A DNA stretch of 64,000 bases from Serratia plymuthica NBRC 102599 (lineage in GTDB: Bacteria > Pseudomonadota > Gammaproteobacteria > Enterobacterales > Enterobacteriaceae), in the NCBI RefSeq assembly GCF_001590925.1, contig NZ_BCTU01000019.1, positions 94,985 to 158,984 on the forward strand, given 5' to 3'. Positions 9,149-19,727 of this stretch are shown here, in pieces. Position numbers and translations under genes: made by a program. The notes beneath the pieces are model-generated. The model saw only the letters and a list, made by a program, of their open reading frames with translations, did not search any database and had not been told where the DNA came from. Every line of letters starts with the position of its first letter. The first letter of the stretch is position 1.

Positions 9149-11746
9149 GTGCTAGAAGAATACCGTAAGCACGTAGCCGAGCGTGCTGCAGAGGGCATCG
9201 TCCCTAAGCCGTTAGACGCCACCCAAATGGCAGCGCTGGTTGAATCATTAAAGAATCCGCCACAAGGCGAAGAAGAATTCCTGTTAGACCTGCTGATTAA
9301 TCGTGTTCCACCAGGCGTCGACGAAGCCGCCTATGTCAAAGCAGGTTTCCTGGCGGCCATCGCCAAAGGTGAAGCGACCTCTCCCCTGATTACCCCCGAG
9401 AAAGCCGTAGAACTGTTGGGCACCATGCAGGGCGGTTACAACATTCATCCGCTGATCGACGCGCTGGATAACGAAAAACTGGCCGCTATCGCCGCCAAAG
9501 CGCTTTCCCATACGCTGCTGATGTTCGACAACTTCTACGACGTGGAAGAGAAAGCCAAGGCGGGTAACCCGCACGCCAAACAGATTATGCAGTCCTGGGC
9601 CGATGCCGAGTGGTATCTGTCACGCCCGAAACTGGCGGAAAAAATCACCGTTACCGTATTCAAAGTCACCGGCGAAACCAACACCGACGATCTGTCGCCG
9701 GCGCCGGATGCCTGGTCGCGTCCGGACATCCCATTGCACGCCCTGGCGATGCTGAAAAACGAACGTGAAGGCATAGTGCCGGATCAACCGGGCAGCGTTG
9801 GCCCGATTAAGCAAATTGAGCTGCTGAACAAGAAAGGTTTCCCGCTGGCCTACGTCGGTGACGTGGTCGGTACCGGTTCTTCCCGTAAGTCCGCCACCAA
9901 CTCTGTGCTGTGGTTTATGGGCGACGACATCCCGTATGTGCCGAACAAGCGCGGTGGCGGTGTGGTGCTGGGCAGTAAAATCGCGCCTATCTTCTTCAAT
10001 ACCATGGAAGATGCCGGTGCCTTGCCGATTGAAGTGGACGTTTCCGAGCTGAACATGGGCGACGTGATCGACGTTTACCCGTACAAAGGCGAAGTGCGCA
10101 ACCACGAAACCGGCGAACTGATCGCCAACTTCGAACTGAAAACCGACGTATTGCTGGATGAAGTGCGCGCCGGCGGCCGTATCCCGCTGATTATCGGCCG
10201 TGGTTTGACCACCAAGGCGCGTGAAGCGCTGGGCCTGCCGCACAGCGACGTGTTCCGTATCGCCAAAGAAGTTGCCTCCAGCAACAAGGGCTTCTCGCTG
10301 GCGCAGAAAATGGTGGGCCGCGCCTGTGGCGTTGCCGGCGTGCGTCCGGGCGAATACTGCGAGCCGAAGATGGCTTCCGTAGGTTCTCAGGACACCACCG
10401 GCCCGATGACCCGTGACGAACTGAAGGACCTTGCGTGCCTGGGCTTCTCCGCCGATCTGGTCATGCAGTCGTTCTGTCACACCGCCGCGTACCCGAAACC
10501 GGTTGATGTGACCACTCACCACACGCTGCCGGACTTTATCATGAACCGTGGCGGCGTATCGCTGCGTCCGGGCGACGGCGTTATTCACTCGTGGCTGAAC
10601 CGCATGCTGTTGCCGGATACCGTCGGCACCGGCGGTGACTCCCACACCCGTTTCCCGATCGGCATTTCCTTCCCGGCCGGCTCCGGTCTGGTGGCGTTTG
10701 CCGCAGCGACCGGCGTTATGCCGCTGGATATGCCTGAGTCGGTGCTGGTGCGCTTCAAAGGCAAAATGCAGCCGGGCATCACACTGCGCGATCTGGTGCA
10801 CGCCATTCCTTACTACGCGATCCAGCAGGGCCTGCTGACCGTTGAGAAGAAGGGCAAGAAGAACATCTTCTCCGGCCGCATTCTGGAAATCGAAGGCTTG
10901 CCGGAGCTGAAAGTCGAGCAGGCGTTTGAACTGACCGACGCCTCTGCCGAACGTTCCGCCGCCGGTTGTACCATCAAGCTGGATAAGGCACCGATCGAAG
11001 AGTACCTGAACTCTAACATCGTGCTGCTGAAGTGGATGATCTCCGAAGGTTACGGCGATCGCCGTACGCTGGAGCGCCGCATTCAGGGTATGCAGAAATG
11101 GCTGGCGGATCCGCAACTGCTGGAAGGCGATGCGGATGCGGAATACGCTGCGGTGATCGACATCGATCTGGCAGAGATCACTCAGCCAATCCTGTGTGCG
11201 CCGAACGATCCTGACGATGCACGCCTGCTGTCCGACGTGGCTAACAGCAAGATCGATGAAGTGTTCATCGGTTCTTGCATGACCAACATCGGCCACTTCC
11301 GCGCCGCCGGCAAGTTGTTGGACCAGCACAAGGGCCAATTGCCGACCCGCCTGTGGGTTGCGCCGCCGACCAAGATGGATGCGGCTCAACTGACCGAAGA
11401 GGGCTATTACAGCGTGTTCGGCAAGAGCGGTGCGCGTATCGAGATCCCGGGTTGTTCACTGTGTATGGGTAACCAGGCGCGAGTGGCCGACGGCGCGACG
11501 GTGGTTTCCACCTCTACCCGTAACTTCCCGAACCGTCTGGGTACCGGTGCCAACGTTTATCTGGCCTCTGCAGAACTGGCGGCGGTTGCTTCGCTGCTGG
11601 GCCGTTTGCCAACGCCGGACGAGTATCAAACGTACATGGAACAGGTCGATAAAACGGCGGCGGATACTTACCGCTACCTGAACTTCGACCAACTGGGCCA
11701 GTACACCGAAAAAGCCGACGGCGTGATCTTCCAAACCGCCGTTTAA
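9149..11746 (+). CDS. acnB: bifunctional aconitate hydratase 2 / 2-methylisocitrate dehydratase AcnB
   Basis: [4Fe-4S] enzyme interconverting citrate and isocitrate in the TCA cycle; AcnB proteins also act on 2-methylaconitate and bind mRNA when the cluster is lost. 865 residues, as in E. coli, with the AcnB domain order (HEAT-like domain, swivel domain first, then catalytic domains). Cluster Cys occur in [10 protein letters not shown] and CSLCMGNQ near residues 710-772. The start is GTG, giving MLEEYRKH, 6 bases after AGGAG. The leader carries an ERIC element. Confidence 0.97.
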   Translation: MLEEYRKHVAERAAEGIVPKPLDATQMAALVESLKNPPQGEEEFLLDLLINRVPPGVDEAAYVKAGFLAAIAKGEATSPLITPEKAVELLGTMQGGYNIHPLIDALDNEKLAAIAAKALSHTLLMFDNFYDVEEKAKAGNPHAKQIMQSWADAEWYLSRPKLAEKITVTVFKVTGETNTDDLSPAPDAWSRPDIPLHALAMLKNEREGIVPDQPGSVGPIKQIELLNKKGFPLAYVGDVVGTGSSRKSATNSVLWFMGDDIPYVPNKRGGGVVLGSKIAPIFFNTMEDAGALPIEVDVSELNMGDVIDVYPYKGEVRNHETGELIANFELKTDVLLDEVRAGGRIPLIIGRGLTTKAREALGLPHSDVFRIAKEVASSNKGFSLAQKMVGRACGVAGVRPGEYCEPKMASVGSQDTTGPMTRDELKDLACLGFSADLVMQSFCHTAAYPKPVDVTTHHTLPDFIMNRGGVSLRPGDGVIHSWLNRMLLPDTVGTGGDSHTRFPIGISFPAGSGLVAFAAATGVMPLDMPESVLVRFKGKMQPGITLRDLVHAIPYYAIQQGLLTVEKKGKKNIFSGRILEIEGLPELKVEQAFELTDASAERSAAGCTIKLDKAPIEEYLNSNIVLLKWMISEGYGDRRTLERRIQGMQKWLADPQLLEGDADAEYAAVIDIDLAEITQPILCAPNDPDDARLLSDVANSKIDEVFIGSCMTNIGHFRAAGKLLDQHKGQLPTRLWVAPPTKMDAAQLTEEGYYSVFGKSGARIEIPGCSLCMGNQARVADGATVVSTSTRNFPNRLGTGANVYLASAELAAVASLLGRLPTPDEYQTYMEQVDKTAADTYRYLNFDQLGQYTEKADGVIFQTAV

Positions 11747-11769
11747 GCCGCTATATTGCGCAACTGTTC

Positions 11770-11800
11770 AACGGGAGGCCTTGGCCTCCCGTTTTATTTT
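11770..11800 (+). terminator. Rho-independent terminator of acnB
   Basis: AACGGGAGGCC and GGCCTCCCGTT pair around a TT loop and are followed by a T-rich run, 24 bases after the acnB stop. Confidence 0.9.
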
Positions 11801-11884
11801 GCTCAGTTGCCAACTTTGCGAGCGCTCGCTGAGTTAGTCATGAATTAATGTTTACACTAAGAAAAAGGCTCAGGAGGGCGTGCT

Positions 11885-12247
11885 ATGGATTACGAATTTC
11901 TGCGTGACGTGACCGGTCAGGTGGTGGTCAGATTTTCGATGGGGCATGAAGCGATTGGCCACTGGATTAATGAGGAAGTCAAAGGCGACTTCAACCTGCT
12001 GGATCGGATCGAAGCCGGGGCGGCGGAAGTCAAAGGCAGTGAGCGTCAATGGCAGTTGGAAGGCCACGAATATACATTGCTGATGGACGGTGAAGAGGTG
12101 ATGATTCGCGCCAATCTATTGGCGTTTGAAGGCGACGAGATGGAAGAGGGGATGAATTATTATGATGAAGAAAGCCTCTCATTCTGCGGCGTCGAAGACT
12201 TCCTGGCGGTGCTGAAGGCCTACCGTTCTTTCATGCTCAAATATTAA
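11885..12247 (+). CDS. yacL: UPF0231 family protein YacL
   Basis: An acidic 120-residue cytoplasmic protein ([20 protein letters not shown]...) that matches YacL in length, sequence and position between acnB and speD. Its biochemical role is unknown. It has an excellent ribosome binding site (AGGAGGG, 6 bases before ATG). No signal peptide or membrane segment is visible. It converges with speD. Confidence 0.93.
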   Translation: MDYEFLRDVTGQVVVRFSMGHEAIGHWINEEVKGDFNLLDRIEAGAAEVKGSERQWQLEGHEYTLLMDGEEVMIRANLLAFEGDEMEEGMNYYDEESLSFCGVEDFLAVLKAYRSFMLKY

Positions 12248-12288
12248 ACGTAAGGGCGCGGCATGTGTATGGCCGCACCCTTAACCCA

Positions 12289-13083
12289 TTACAAGTGCGG
12301 AATATTGCGGCCGTAATAGATTTCTTGCATCTCTTTCCACAGCAGATCGGTAATCTCTTTACGCTCGGCCTCGCTCAGGGCTTCCGGCTTGGCGTTAAAC
12401 AGGTAATGCTTCAGATCGAAATCCTTCAGCAGCATCTTGGTATGGAAGATGTTCTCCTGGTAAACGTTGACGTCCATCATGTGGTACAGCGCCTTCATAT
12501 CGTCAGACATAAAGTTCTGGATCGAGTTGATCTCATGATCGATGTAATGCTTCACGCCATTTACGTCGCGGGTAAAGCCGCGCACACGGTAATCCATAGT
12601 GACGATGTCGGATTCCAACTGGTGGATCAGGTAATTCAGCGCTTTCAGCGGTGAAATCACGCCACAGGTCGACACTTCAATATCGGCGCGGAAGGTGCAC
12701 AATCCGCCTTCTGGATGGCTTTCCGGATAGGTATGAACGCAGATGTGGCTCTTGTCCAGGTGTGCGACCACCGTCTTTGAGAGGGGGCCAGGCTGTTCCG
12801 AAGTATCTACATCTTTCGGGTCGACCGGTTCTTCGCTGACCAAGATGGTCACGCTGGCGCCCTGAGGCTCGTAGTCCTGACGTGCGACGTTCAGAATATT
12901 TGCGCCAATGATCGAGCAGGTTTCACTCAGGATCTCGGTCAGGCGATTGGCGTTGTATTGCTCGTCAATGTAGGCGATATAGCCATCGCGGTCATCCGCG
13001 GTTTTGGCGTAACAAATATCGTAAATACAAAAACTCAGGCTCTTCGTCAGGTTGTTGAAGCCGTGCAGTTTTAGCTTTTGCAA
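12289..13083 (-). CDS. speD: S-adenosylmethionine decarboxylase proenzyme SpeD
   Basis: Makes decarboxylated SAM, the aminopropyl donor for spermidine. The 264-residue proenzyme self-cleaves between K111 and S112 in [10 protein letters not shown] to form the pyruvoyl cofactor. The start codon is TTG, as in E. coli, compensated by a near-perfect ribosome binding site (TAAGGAGGTG). It is second in the speE-speD operon, 26 bases after speE. Its product feeds SpeE; putrescine can come from SpeA/SpeB, encoded at 44607-48461 in this window. Confidence 0.97.
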   Translation of the reverse strand: MQKLKLHGFNNLTKSLSFCIYDICYAKTADDRDGYIAYIDEQYNANRLTEILSETCSIIGANILNVARQDYEPQGASVTILVSEEPVDPKDVDTSEQPGPLSKTVVAHLDKSHICVHTYPESHPEGGLCTFRADIEVSTCGVISPLKALNYLIHQLESDIVTMDYRVRGFTRDVNGVKHYIDHEINSIQNFMSDDMKALYHMMDVNVYQENIFHTKMLLKDFDLKHYLFNAKPEALSEAERKEITDLLWKEMQEIYYGRNIPHL

Positions 13084-13109
13084 TTGGGTTCACCTCCTTA
13101 TCTTCTCGC

Positions 13110-13973
13110 TTAACGTGTAACGTTCAGTGCGTTGAGCAAGTACTGTGGCAGGGCAAAGCTGCCTGCGTGGATCGCCGGGTTGTAATAACGGCAGTTTAGG
13201 CCGCTTTGATTAAAGCGATGTTGCAGGGCGGATAAATCGAGCTGACGCAGCGCCGGGTTTTGGCTCGCCCAGGCGAAGGTCATGATGCCGCCGTAATAGG
13301 TCGGGATCGCCGCCTGATAGAAGCTGACGTCGTTGAAATATTGGCTTAGTTTGGCATGGCTGTTGACCGCTTCGTCCTGTTGCAGGAAGCAGACGCCGTT
13401 TTGCGCGACAAAAATGCCGCCCTCGTCCAGGCAGCGTGCGCAGCCTTCGTAGAACGCCGAGGTGAACAGGCTTTCGCCGGGGCCGATCGGATCGGTGCAG
13501 TCCGAGATAATCACATCGAATTTTTCATCGGTCTGATTAACGAAGTTGACGCCGTCGTCGATCACCAGCTTGAAGCGCGGGTCGTCGTAGGAGCCGGCAT
13601 TGTGATTAGGCAGGTACTGGCGGCAGAACTCCACCACCCCGGCGTCGATCTCGACCATGGTGATCTGCTCTACGCCCTGATGGCGGCTGACTTCACGCAG
13701 CATGCCGCCGTCGCCGCCGCCGATGATCAACACTTTCTTCGCCTGGCCATGTGCCAGCAACGGAACGTGGGTCATCATTTCGTGATAAATGAACTCATCG
13801 CGCTCGGTGGTTTGCACCACGCCGTCGAGCGCCATCACGCGCCCCAGCACCGGGTTTTCAAAAATCACCAAATCCTGATGCTCGGTCTTCTCGCGGTACA
13901 GCACATTCTCTACCGAGAAGTACTGGCCGAAGTTGGCATGCAGCGTTTCATACCAAATTTCTTTCTGGGTCAT
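13110..13973 (-). CDS. speE: spermidine synthase SpeE
   Basis: Transfers an aminopropyl group from decarboxylated SAM to putrescine. 287 residues with the SAM-binding-like Rossmann motif [13 protein letters not shown] and catalytic [12 protein letters not shown]. The start at 13973 ([19 protein letters not shown]) aligns with E. coli and has GGAG 9 bases upstream. An in-frame extension to 14045 exists but has no homology support. It leads the speED operon; the promoter must lie between here and yacC. Confidence 0.96.
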   Translation of the reverse strand: MTQKEIWYETLHANFGQYFSVENVLYREKTEHQDLVIFENPVLGRVMALDGVVQTTERDEFIYHEMMTHVPLLAHGQAKKVLIIGGGDGGMLREVSRHQGVEQITMVEIDAGVVEFCRQYLPNHNAGSYDDPRFKLVIDDGVNFVNQTDEKFDVIISDCTDPIGPGESLFTSAFYEGCARCLDEGGIFVAQNGVCFLQQDEAVNSHAKLSQYFNDVSFYQAAIPTYYGGIMTFAWASQNPALRQLDLSALQHRFNQSGLNCRYYNPAIHAGSFALPQYLLNALNVTR

Positions 13974-14084
13974 GTGCGGGAACTCCGTAATAACGGCCAT
14001 GAAAAATTGGCGCAACATCATAGCTAACTCTGCCTGGTGATGCACGGCTGAATTTCAAACAGAGGTAGCGGAAGGCAGAAGGGA

Positions 14085-14435
14085 TTAGTTGGCGTACGCC
14101 AGCAGGCTCAGCGAATCGCGTGCCAGAGATTTGCATTTGTTGGGAGTAGGGATGGCGATGCCACTGAGATCGCGGTAGCTGTCTTCGCCCAGCGCCTTCA
14201 TGTTGTAGCTATTATAGTTGCTCAAATCCCAGCGGTTTTGCTGGGCGAAGTAAACGATGGCACGTTTGATTTGCGCGTTGGGCAAGTCGTTGTAGCCGCA
14301 ATCGTTTTTCAGATAAATAAATACCGCCGTCAGATCGGCCAGATCTTCCGCCTCAGACTCATTGAGCGCCAGACTGGCGTTGGAGAACCCCAGCATGGTG
14401 AGCAGCAGCACCAGTAACGTTGTTTTTTTCATCAT
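14085..14435 (-). CDS. yacC: YacC, PulS/OutS-type small exported protein
   Basis: A 116-residue protein with an N-terminal signal peptide (about residues 1-24, MMKKTTLLVLLLTMLGFSNA, cleavage near SLA) and two Cys in the mature part (NDCGY, NKCKS). The conserved block LADLTAVFIYLKNDCGY identifies YacC, which is related to the PulS/OutS pilotins of type II secretion. It is not a lipoprotein here: no lipobox is seen. Of two adjacent ATGs, 14435 is placed better relative to AGG. Function in E. coli is unresolved. Confidence 0.88.
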   Translation of the reverse strand: MMKKTTLLVLLLTMLGFSNASLALNESEAEDLADLTAVFIYLKNDCGYNDLPNAQIKRAIVYFAQQNRWDLSNYNSYNMKALGEDSYRDLSGIAIPTPNKCKSLARDSLSLLAYAN

Positions 14436-14532
14436 GAAAATAGACCTGTTTATTGTCTGCAAACGTTATCACACTTGCCTGTAAAGGCACCAAATTTTAT
14501 TACTTGCGGATAACATAACCGGCAGCAAAGGC

Positions 14533-14563
14533 TTGACCTTCCGCTAAGGGGAGGGTTTAGGCT
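14533..14563 (+). promoter_or_regulatory. CueR-dependent cueO promoter
   Basis: TTGACC (14533-14538) and TAGGCT (14558-14563) are separated by 19 bp, the long spacer typical of MerR-family targets. Between them lies the dyad ACCTTCC-N7-GGAGGGT, close to the CueR box ACCTTCC-N7-GGAAGGT. The layout resembles the copper-induced cueO promoter of E. coli. No cueR gene is in the window. Confidence 0.88.
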
Positions 14564-14580
14564 GTCTGGCACGAAAGTTA

Positions 14581-14675
14581 TACCTGTTGTCTTTCAAGCT
14601 GCGGCGTTATTACCTGCGCTAGCGCCCCGATTGACAGGGGATGAATGAGCTGGAACTTGAAAGCCATAGGGTACA
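14581..14675 (-). repeat. short ERIC derivative in the cueO leader
   Basis: Read on the reverse strand it starts ACCCTATGGCTTTCAAGTTC and ends CGCAGCTTGAAAGACAACAGGT, the two ERIC ends. Most of the central palindrome is deleted; part of the insert (GGCGCTAGCGCAGGTAATAAC) remains. It lies entirely between the CueR promoter and the cueO start, so it is transcribed in the cueO 5' leader. Confidence 0.78.
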
Positions 14676-14700
14676 TATCACTGAGAAAAGGGAGTCAGCG

Positions 14701-16335
14701 ATGTTACGCCGTGATTTTATCAAACTGACCGCTGCGCTGGGCGCGGCAAGCGCCTTACCGCTGTGGAGCCGAAGCGCGTGGGCAGCCGGGTTGCCGGCGT
14801 TGCCGATCCCGCCGCTGTTGATGCCGGACGCACAGGGAAAAATCGCGCTGGCGCTGCAAACCGGTGAAATGAACTGGTTGCCGGGCAAAGCGACCCAAAC
14901 CTGGGGCGTCAACGGAGCGCTGCTGGGCCCTGCGGTGCGGCTGCAGCGCGGCAAACCGGTGACGGTCGATATCAAAAACGGCTTGCCGGAGGCCAGCACG
15001 GTCCATTGGCACGGGTTGGAAATCCCCGGCGATGTCGATGGTGGCCCGCAGGCGCTGATTCAACCGGGTACCACGCGTACAGTGAGCTTCACTGTCGAAC
15101 AGCCCGCGGCCACCTGTTGGTTCCATCCGCATACCCACGGCAAAACCGGCCATCAGGTGATGATGGGGCTGGCGGGGCTGGTGCTGCTGGAAGACGACGA
15201 GAGCAGTAAACTGCCGTTGCCGAAGACCTGGGGGCTGGATGATATTCCGGTGATCCTGCAGGACAAACGCTTGGGCAAAGACGCACAGATTGAATACCAA
15301 CTGGACGTGATGAGCGCCGCAGTTGGCTGGTTCGGCGACCGTATGTTCACCAACGGCGCCCAATATCCGCAGCACGTCGCACCCCGCGGCTGGTTGCGGT
15401 TACGTTTTCTCAACGGCTGCAATGCACGTTCGCTGAACCTGGCGGCCAGCGATAATCGGCCGCTATACGTTATCGCCAGCGACGGGGGGTTCCTGGCCGA
15501 ACCGGTGAAGCTGACCGAATTGCCGATGCTGATGGGCGAACGCTTTGAAGTGCTGGTGGATGCCTCGGACGGCAAGCCGTTCGACATCGTCACGTTGCCG
15601 GTCAAGCAGATGGGCATGACGCTGGCGCCGTTCGACCAGCCGCTGCCGGTGTTGCGCATTCAGCCTTCGCTGGCGCAGGGCATCAAGACGATGCCGGACA
15701 GCCTGGTGAAACTACCGGCACTGCCGCCGCTGGCCGGCATTCAGGAACGCTGGCTGCAACTGATGATGGATCCGCAGTTGGATAAGCTGGGCATGCAGGC
15801 GTTGATGGATCGCTACGGTCATCAGGCGATGGCCGGGATGAGCATGGATCACGGCAGCATGAGCAACAGCGATGGCGGAATGGCCGGCATGGATCATGGC
15901 AATATGCAGGGCATGGATCATGGCAGCATGAAAGGTATGGATCACGGCAACATGAAGGGTATGGATCATGGCGCCAAGCCTTTCGACTTCAGCCACGGCA
16001 ATAAGATCAACGGCAAGGCCTTTGATATGACCAAACCGGCGTTTGAAGCCAAACGCGGCAAGTACGAGAAATGGACCCTGTCCGGCGAAGGCGACATGAT
16101 GCTGCACCCGTTCCATATCCACGGCACCCAGTTCCGCATCCTGTCGGAGAACGGCAAGCCGCCGGCGGCTCACCGCAGCGGCTGGAAAGACACGGTGCGC
16201 GTCGAGGGGTGGCGCAGCGAAGTGCTGGTGCGTTTTGATCATCCGGCTAGCAGTGAACATGCCTATATGGCGCATTGTCACCTGCTGGAGCATGAGGATA
16301 CCGGCATGATGATGGGCTTTACCGTAGCCGACTAG
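14701..16335 (+). CDS. cueO: multicopper oxidase CueO
   Basis: Periplasmic cuprous oxidase protecting against copper. 544 residues: Tat signal ([20 protein letters not shown]), three cupredoxin domains, and copper-site motifs [30 protein letters not shown] and [13 protein letters not shown]. The start at 14701 has GGGAG upstream and gives the Tat motif near the N-terminus; an extension to 14641 would run into the ERIC element. A Met/His-rich insert near residues 380-425 contains a tandem GMDHG(N/S)M repeat and makes the protein longer than E. coli CueO (516). Copper control through the CueR-type promoter at 14533. Confidence 0.96.
   Translation: MLRRDFIKLTAALGAASALPLWSRSAWAAGLPALPIPPLLMPDAQGKIALALQTGEMNWLPGKATQTWGVNGALLGPAVRLQRGKPVTVDIKNGLPEASTVHWHGLEIPGDVDGGPQALIQPGTTRTVSFTVEQPAATCWFHPHTHGKTGHQVMMGLAGLVLLEDDESSKLPLPKTWGLDDIPVILQDKRLGKDAQIEYQLDVMSAAVGWFGDRMFTNGAQYPQHVAPRGWLRLRFLNGCNARSLNLAASDNRPLYVIASDGGFLAEPVKLTELPMLMGERFEVLVDASDGKPFDIVTLPVKQMGMTLAPFDQPLPVLRIQPSLAQGIKTMPDSLVKLPALPPLAGIQERWLQLMMDPQLDKLGMQALMDRYGHQAMAGMSMDHGSMSNSDGGMAGMDHGNMQGMDHGSMKGMDHGNMKGMDHGAKPFDFSHGNKINGKAFDMTKPAFEAKRGKYEKWTLSGEGDMMLHPFHIHGTQFRILSENGKPPAAHRSGWKDTVRVEGWRSEVLVRFDHPASSEHAYMAHCHLLEHEDTGMMMGFTVAD
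15886..15972 (+). repeat. 24-bp in-frame tandem repeat in the Met-rich loop of CueO
   Basis: About three and a half copies of a 24-bp unit encode GMDHG(N/S)M(Q/K), starting at codon 396. Units differ mainly at silent positions (GGCATGGATCATGGC versus GGTATGGATCACGGC). The region corresponds to the methionine-rich segment that regulates copper access in E. coli CueO, so repeat number could tune cuprous oxidase activity. Confidence 0.9.
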
Positions 16336-16422
16336 AGCAGAAGTGGCGGCGCACTCGCGTCGCCACCGGCTTCAGGCTATGCTAAACTCTGCGCCCTTCT
16401 TCCGGCAACTGACCTGAAACCT

Positions 16423-16959
16423 ATGAAACACACTGTAGACGTAATGATTTCCGAGCAGGAAGTTAAGACCCGTATCGCCGAACTTGGCCGTCAAATCACC
16501 GAACATTACCGCGATAGCGGCAGTGATATGGTGTTGGTCGGGCTGCTGCGCGGTTCCTTCATGTTCATGGCCGATCTGTGTCGCACGATTGAAGTGCCGC
16601 ACGAAGTCGACTTTATGACCGCCTCTAGCTACGGCAGCGGCATGTCCACCACCCGCGATGTGAAAATCCTCAAGGATCTTGATGAAGACATCCGCGGCAA
16701 AGACGTGCTGATCGTCGAAGACATCATTGATTCCGGCAATACGCTGAATAAAGTGCGCGAAATTTTGGCGCTGCGCGGGCCGAAATCTCTGGCGATCTGT
16801 ACCTTGCTGGACAAACCCGAGCGCCGTGAGGTGGAAGTGCCGGTGGAGTTCGTCGGTTTCTCGATCCCGGACGAGTTCGTGGTGGGCTACGGCATTGACT
16901 ACGCTCAGCGTTACCGTCACTTGCCGTACGTCGGCAAAGTGGTGCTGCTGGACGAGTGA
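16423..16959 (+). CDS. hpt: hypoxanthine phosphoribosyltransferase Hpt
   Basis: Purine salvage enzyme converting hypoxanthine (and guanine less well) plus PRPP to IMP or GMP. 178 residues, the E. coli length, with the PRPP-binding motif [14 protein letters not shown] and the flexible-loop region SSYGSGM. In E. coli a glucose dehydrogenase gene (gcd) separates cueO from hpt; here only 87 bases do. The gap contains a GTGGCG/CGCCAC hairpin near 16348, perhaps ending cueO, and the likely hpt promoter (TATGCT near 16378). Confidence 0.96.
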   Translation: MKHTVDVMISEQEVKTRIAELGRQITEHYRDSGSDMVLVGLLRGSFMFMADLCRTIEVPHEVDFMTASSYGSGMSTTRDVKILKDLDEDIRGKDVLIVEDIIDSGNTLNKVREILALRGPKSLAICTLLDKPERREVEVPVEFVGFSIPDEFVVGYGIDYAQRYRHLPYVGKVVLLDE

Positions 16960-16966
16960 TCGGCAG

Positions 16967-16987
16967 GGGCGCGGCTTGGCCGCGCCC
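16967..16987. terminator. shared hairpin between convergent hpt and can
   Basis: GGGCGCGGC, loop TTG, GCCGCGCCC: a 9-bp perfect GC stem between two convergent genes. No T-run on either side, so its strength as a terminator is uncertain. Confidence 0.55.
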
Positions 16988-17009
16988 ACATTGAGAGCAA
17001 GATAACGTT

Positions 17010-17672
17010 CTAGGCTTTTACGCCCTTGTCCTGTTGCAGTTTGGCCATGGCTTTGCGATACCCCATTTCCAGGCTCTCGCGGCTGGTGGCGGCCACTTCC
17101 AGATCCCGCAGGCGCCCGTCCTGAATCCCGTACACCCAACCGTGGATCGTCACTTTCTGGCCGCGTTTCCAGGCCGATTGCATAATGGTGGAGTGACCCA
17201 GGTTGTACACCTGTTCGATCACGTTGATCTCACACAGTACGTCGAGGCGCTGTTCCGGTGCCAGTTCACCCAGCAGTGAGCTGTGCTTGTACCACAGGTC
17301 GCGGATATGCAGCAGCCAGTTGTTGATCAGCCCCAGCTCCGGGTTTTCCACCGCGGCTTCTACGCCGCCGCAGCCCAAATGGCCGCAGATGATGATATGT
17401 TCAACTTCCAGCACATCCACCGCATACTGCACGACCGACAGACAGTTAAGATCGGTGTGAACCACCAGGTTTGCCACATTGCGATGAACAAACAGTTCGC
17501 CTGGCTCCAGGCCGGTCAAACGTTCTGCCGGAACACGGCTGTCTGAGCAACCTATCCATAAAAAGCGGGGCTTTTGCGCTTGGGATAAACGTTCAAAAAA
17601 GTCTGGATCTTCCTGGTTGATATTGGCCGACCAGGCTTTGTTGTTGGCGATCAGCGTTTCGATTTCTTTCAT
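17010..17672 (-). CDS. can: beta-class carbonic anhydrase Can
   Basis: Cytoplasmic zinc enzyme interconverting CO2 and bicarbonate, needed for growth in air. 220 residues like E. coli Can, with zinc ligands C42 and D44 in GCSDSRVP, and H98 and C101 in GHLGCGG. Convergent with hpt and divergent from yadG, as in E. coli. Confidence 0.97.
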   Translation of the reverse strand: MKEIETLIANNKAWSANINQEDPDFFERLSQAQKPRFLWIGCSDSRVPAERLTGLEPGELFVHRNVANLVVHTDLNCLSVVQYAVDVLEVEHIIICGHLGCGGVEAAVENPELGLINNWLLHIRDLWYKHSSLLGELAPEQRLDVLCEINVIEQVYNLGHSTIMQSAWKRGQKVTIHGWVYGIQDGRLRDLEVAATSRESLEMGYRKAMAKLQQDKGVKA

Positions 17673-17861
17673 GGAGGGTTATAGACCTGTAACAAACAGA
17701 TTGCGTTGGGCTAATATAGGACAAGCGTCACAATTTGGAAATCAGAACAGTTACGCTTTTTTCCGCACGGATTCGCCTCAGTGAAATCGCTGCTGATGAT
17801 AAGATCATCTCTATTACAATACGCAGCAGCATACTCATCGTCACAAGGTACTTTCTAACTT

Positions 17862-18785
17862 ATGAATTATGCACTGGAATTAGCGCAGTTGACCAAGACC
17901 TACGCGGGTGGCGTCAAGGCGTTGCGCGGGATCGATCTTAACGTCGAAGCGGGGGATTTTTATGCCCTGTTAGGGCCAAACGGCGCTGGAAAATCTACCA
18001 CCATCGGCATTATCAGCTCGCTGGTGAACAAAACGGCCGGCAGCGTACGGGTGTTCGGCTATGACATCGATAAAGATATCGTTAACGCCAAGCGCCAACT
18101 CGGGCTGGTGCCGCAAGAATTCAACTTTAACCCGTTTGAAACCGTCATGCAGATTGTGGTCAATCAGGCGGGTTACTACGGCGTGACCCGGCGCGAAGCC
18201 TTAGCGCGTGCGGAAAAATACCTGACCCAGTTGGATCTGTGGGGCAAGCGCGATGAACGCGCCCGCATGCTGTCCGGCGGTATGAAACGCCGTCTGATGA
18301 TCGCCCGCGCCTTGATGCACCAGCCAAAGCTGCTGATCCTCGATGAGCCGACGGCTGGGGTGGATATCGAACTGCGCCGCTCCATGTGGGGCTTCCTCAA
18401 AGAGCTGAACGCCCAGGGCACGACCATTATCCTCACGACCCACTATCTGGAAGAGGCGGAAATGCTGTGCCGCAATATCGGCATTATCCAGAACGGGGAA
18501 CTGGTGGAAAACACCTCAATGAAAGGATTGCTGGCCAAGCTGAAGTCCGAAACCTTTATCCTCGATTTGGCGGCCAAAAGCCCCTTGCCGAAGCTGGATG
18601 GCTATCGCAATCGCCTGACGGATACCTCGACGCTGGAAGTGGAAGTGATGCGCGAGCAGGGCCTGAACGGCTTGTTCGCTCAGCTCAGCGCGCAGGGGGT
18701 GCAGGTATTGAGCATGCGTAATAAGGCTAACCGGCTGGAAGAGCTGTTTGTCACCCTGGTTAACGGTAATGGAGAAAAAGCATGA
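17862..18785 (+). CDS. yadG: ABC transporter ATPase YadG
   Basis: ATP-binding subunit of a putative exporter of the ABC-2/DrrA type. 307 residues; Walker A GPNGAGKST near 39-47, Q-loop LVPQEFNFNPF, signature LSGGMKRR, Walker B LLILDEPTAG, H-loop TTHYLEEAE. It overlaps yadH by 4 bases (ATGA), so the two are translationally coupled. The substrate is unknown. Confidence 0.95.
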   Translation: MNYALELAQLTKTYAGGVKALRGIDLNVEAGDFYALLGPNGAGKSTTIGIISSLVNKTAGSVRVFGYDIDKDIVNAKRQLGLVPQEFNFNPFETVMQIVVNQAGYYGVTRREALARAEKYLTQLDLWGKRDERARMLSGGMKRRLMIARALMHQPKLLILDEPTAGVDIELRRSMWGFLKELNAQGTTIILTTHYLEEAEMLCRNIGIIQNGELVENTSMKGLLAKLKSETFILDLAAKSPLPKLDGYRNRLTDTSTLEVEVMREQGLNGLFAQLSAQGVQVLSMRNKANRLEELFVTLVNGNGEKA

Positions 18786-19552
18786 CGCGTTTGTATTGGG
18801 TGGCTTTACAGAGTATCTGGGCCAAAGAGATCAACCGTTTTGCCCGTATCTGGATCCAGACCCTGGTGCCGCCGGTGATCACCATGACGCTGTATTTCAT
18901 CATCTTCGGCAACCTGATTGGTTCACGTATTGGCGATATGCACGGTTTTGATTACATGCAGTTTATCGTTCCCGGCCTGATTATGATGGCGGTAATCACC
19001 AACTCGTATGCCAACGTCGCATCGTCGTTCTTCAGCGCCAAGTTCCAGCGCAATATCGAAGAGCTGCTGGTGGCGCCGGTGCCGACTCATGTGGTGATTG
19101 CCGGTTACGTCGGCGGCGGCGTGGCGCGCGGCATTTGCGTCGGCGTGCTGGTGACGGTGATCTCGCTGTTCTTTGTGCCGCTTCAGGTGCATGCCTGGTG
19201 GGTGATTGTGCTCACGCTGCTGCTGACGGCAATCCTGTTCTCGCTGGCGGGCCTGATCAACGCGGTGTTCGCCACTACCTTTGACGACATCAGCCTGATC
19301 CCGACGTTCGTATTGACGCCGCTGACCTATCTGGGCGGGGTTTTCTATTCGCTGACGTTGCTGCCGCCGTTCTGGCAGGCGGTGTCCAAACTGAATCCGA
19401 TCGTCTATATGATCAGCGGTTTCCGCTACGGTTTCCTCGGCATCAGTGATGTACCGCTGGTGCTGACCATGGCGGTGCTGGTAGCGTTTATCCTGGTGTT
19501 CTATCTGCTGTCCTGGTACCTGATAGAGCGCGGTCGTGGCCTGCGCACCTGA
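18782..19552 (+). CDS. yadH: ABC-2 type transporter permease YadH
   Basis: A 256-residue inner-membrane protein with about six transmembrane segments, the permease partner of YadG. The conserved NPIVYMISGFRYGFLG segment near the C-terminus is typical of ABC-2 permeases. It starts within the yadG stop codon. E. coli YadH has the same length and neighbours. Confidence 0.95.
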   Translation: MTRLYWVALQSIWAKEINRFARIWIQTLVPPVITMTLYFIIFGNLIGSRIGDMHGFDYMQFIVPGLIMMAVITNSYANVASSFFSAKFQRNIEELLVAPVPTHVVIAGYVGGGVARGICVGVLVTVISLFFVPLQVHAWWVIVLTLLLTAILFSLAGLINAVFATTFDDISLIPTFVLTPLTYLGGVFYSLTLLPPFWQAVSKLNPIVYMISGFRYGFLGISDVPLVLTMAVLVAFILVFYLLSWYLIERGRGLRT

Positions 19553-19561
19553 TGTACTGAT

Positions 19562-19585
19562 GCCCCCGGACCCGCGTTCGGGGGC
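19562..19585 (+). terminator. hairpin after yadH
   Basis: GCCCCCG and CGGGGGC around a 10-base loop, 9 bases after the yadH stop. Only a weak T-run follows. Confidence 0.55.
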
Positions 19586-19727
19586 GCTGTTATCGATCTG
19601 AAGCCGGCATCACATAAATCAATAGAATTGCTCACATAACCCCTTTCTCCCCGATGTTCAAATCGTGCTATGCTGGCGCTCCACATTTTCTCCATTTTTA
19701 TCACGCACTCGTAAGCAGAACATAACC

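Noticed and set aside
9620..11389. 589-codon reverse ORF antisense to acnB
   Set aside because: Pure frame shadow of a GC-rich conserved gene; no ribosome binding site, low-complexity His/Gln/Arg composition and no recognisable domain.
13356..14027. 223-codon forward ORF opposite speE
   Set aside because: Antisense shadow of a highly conserved gene, no independent signals.
14641..14700. ATG extension of cueO
   Set aside because: The extra codons lie in an ERIC remnant and would mask the Tat signal.
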